Assembly: GCF_914271485.1 (NCBI RefSeq)
Contig: NZ_CAJZAG010000001.1
Span: forward strand, 558,001-622,000
Length of the DNA: 64,000 nt
DNA from: Cupriavidus pampae
GTDB taxonomy: Bacteria; Pseudomonadota; Gammaproteobacteria; Burkholderiales; Burkholderiaceae
Direction: 5' to 3'
Shown: in pieces, positions 63,103 through 64,000 of the stretch
Layout of the letters: each line of letters opens with the position of its first letter
How positions within the stretch are numbered: position 1 is the first letter of the stretch
The notes under the pieces: generated by a model
Told to the model about the DNA's origin: nothing
The model's input: the letters and a program-made list of their open reading frames with translations, nothing else
Databases searched by the model: none
Position numbers and translations under genes: made by a program

Positions 63103-64000
63103 ATGAACATCCTCGTCGCAGGCTTCCAGCACGAAACCAACACGTTCGCGCCCACCATGGCGAGCTACGAGAGCTTTGTCCGTGGCGAGGATTTTCCGGC
63201 GATGGTGCGGGGCGACGCGGTTTATGACCTGCTGAACGTCAATGTGCCGATCAGCGGATTCATCCATCATGTACGCGCCCATGGCCATACGGTCACGCCC
63301 GTGATCTGGGCTGGCGCGGGGGCCTCGGCCCATGTGACCACCGACGCGTACGAGCGCATCGCGGGCGAGATCGTCGAAGCGGTGAAGGTGGGACACGCAG
63401 CCGCAAGCTACGACGCCATCTACCTCGACCTGCACGGCGCGATGGTCGCGCAGCACGTCGATGATGGCGAGGGCGAGCTGCTCGCGCGCATTCGTGCCGT
63501 GGTCGGGCCCGAGATGCGTATCGTGGTCTCGCTCGATCTGCACGCGAACGTTACCGAGCAGATGCTGACGCTGGCCGATGCCACGGTTGCGTATCGCACG
63601 TATCCGCACGTCGATATGGCCGACACTGGCCGGCGCGCGGCCGAGTTGCTGCTGGAGATCGAGCGTCTTGGCACGCGTCCCTATCGCGTGGCGCGCCGCG
63701 TGCCGTTCCTGATCCCGGTCAACAGCATGTCCACGATGATGCAGCCGACGCAGGGCGTGTATGGGTTGTTGGAAGTCCTCGAACAAGCGGCGGCACCCTC
63801 CGCGGGGTTGTCGCTGTCGTTCGCGCCGGGCTTTCCCGCCGCCGATTTTCCCGAATGCGGCCCGGTGGTTTGGGGGCATGGTTTCGATCGCGGCAGCGTC
63901 GAGCGCGCGGTGGAGGCGCTGCTTGCGCGCATCTGCGAGCCGGAAGCGCAATGGGCCGTGTCATTCGAGGCGCCCGATGTGGCGGTGCGCCATGCCATGA
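63103..64000 (+). CDS. MlrC-like M81 metallopeptidase, 3' end cut by window
   Basis: The first 299 codons of a protein like microcystinase C and DUF1485 proteins. The start MNILVAGFQHETNTF, D-L-H-G-A-M-V near residue 107, S-L-D-L-H-A-N and Y-R-T-Y-P-H-V-D-M are the family metal-binding segments. AAGGAGA lies seven bases before the ATG. Family members hydrolyse linear microcystin or other peptides and amides; the true substrate is unknown. It follows the Bug gene by 24 bases and is likely co-transcribed. Confidence 0.88.
   Translation, partial: MNILVAGFQHETNTFAPTMASYESFVRGEDFPAMVRGDAVYDLLNVNVPISGFIHHVRAHGHTVTPVIWAGAGASAHVTTDAYERIAGEIVEAVKVGHAAASYDAIYLDLHGAMVAQHVDDGEGELLARIRAVVGPEMRIVVSLDLHANVTEQMLTLADATVAYRTYPHVDMADTGRRAAELLLEIERLGTRPYRVARRVPFLIPVNSMSTMMQPTQGVYGLLEVLEQAAAPSAGLSLSFAPGFPAADFPECGPVVWGHGFDRGSVERAVEALLARICEPEAQWAVSFEAPDVAVRHAM

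Overview
The window looks like a stretch of a Cupriavidus-type betaproteobacterial chromosome (Burkholderiales). The evidence is uniformly GC-rich coding, a phasin that closely resembles Cupriavidus necator PhaP1, a pyruvate dehydrogenase operon whose E2 and E3 subunits carry lipoyl domains and which contains a betaproteobacterial proteasome homologue, and a Bug-type solute receptor next to a MlrC-like gene. This assignment comes from recognising families by eye, not from a database search.

Region 1 (1-11.8 kb) is mostly housekeeping: typA, two identical tRNA-Lys(CUU) genes that bracket a LysR regulator and an 8-oxoguanine deaminase-like gene, a DUF1488 protein, and a leftward run of folD, prlC, a conserved unknown, an exonuclease III gene and a SulP transporter.

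Region 2 (11.9-20.1 kb) is the most unusual part. A 51-residue double-glycine peptide gene is followed by a protein resembling LpxL/HtrB acyltransferases, an ABC exporter with an intact C39 leader peptidase, a MacA-type adaptor, a MacB-type ABC permease and a NodT/TolC-type outer-membrane lipoprotein. I read it as a candidate system that makes, possibly acylates, trims and exports a small cationic peptide. A convergent FixL/FixJ-like pair follows.

Region 3 (23.7-30.9 kb) holds aceE, aceF, a BPH-type proteasome-like gene and lpdA. Region 4 (31-39.7 kb) is a compact nitrogen-scavenging operon: allophanate hydrolase, a BMP-type ABC importer (receptor, two permeases, double ATPase), two isochorismatase-fold cysteine hydrolases and an AtzH-like DUF3225 protein. 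A palindrome sits directly before its first start codon. Biuret or a related ureide is the likely substrate class.

Region 5 (40-47.8 kb) has phaP with a candidate PhaR operator, a histone-deacetylase-fold hydrolase, a drug/metabolite transporter, a nitroreductase, a PBP7-type endopeptidase, a GNAT protein and a DUF485-actP acetate symporter pair.

Region 6 (47.9-56.9 kb) is an accessory island with less biased codon use, longer non-coding gaps and broken mobile genes (an IS3 transposase tail, a decayed tyrosine integrase and a tRNA 3'-end remnant). It carries two unknown membrane proteins, an AbiEii-like nucleotidyltransferase pair, a minimal CBASS-like operon (CD-NTase plus two-helix SLATT effector) and a PD-(D/E)XK-like protein. 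Region 7 (56.9-64 kb) returns to core metabolism: an FAD-linked 2-hydroxyacid dehydrogenase, an IclR regulator, divergent lutAB with a small overlapping gene where lutC might be expected, a Bug receptor and a truncated mlrC-like gene.
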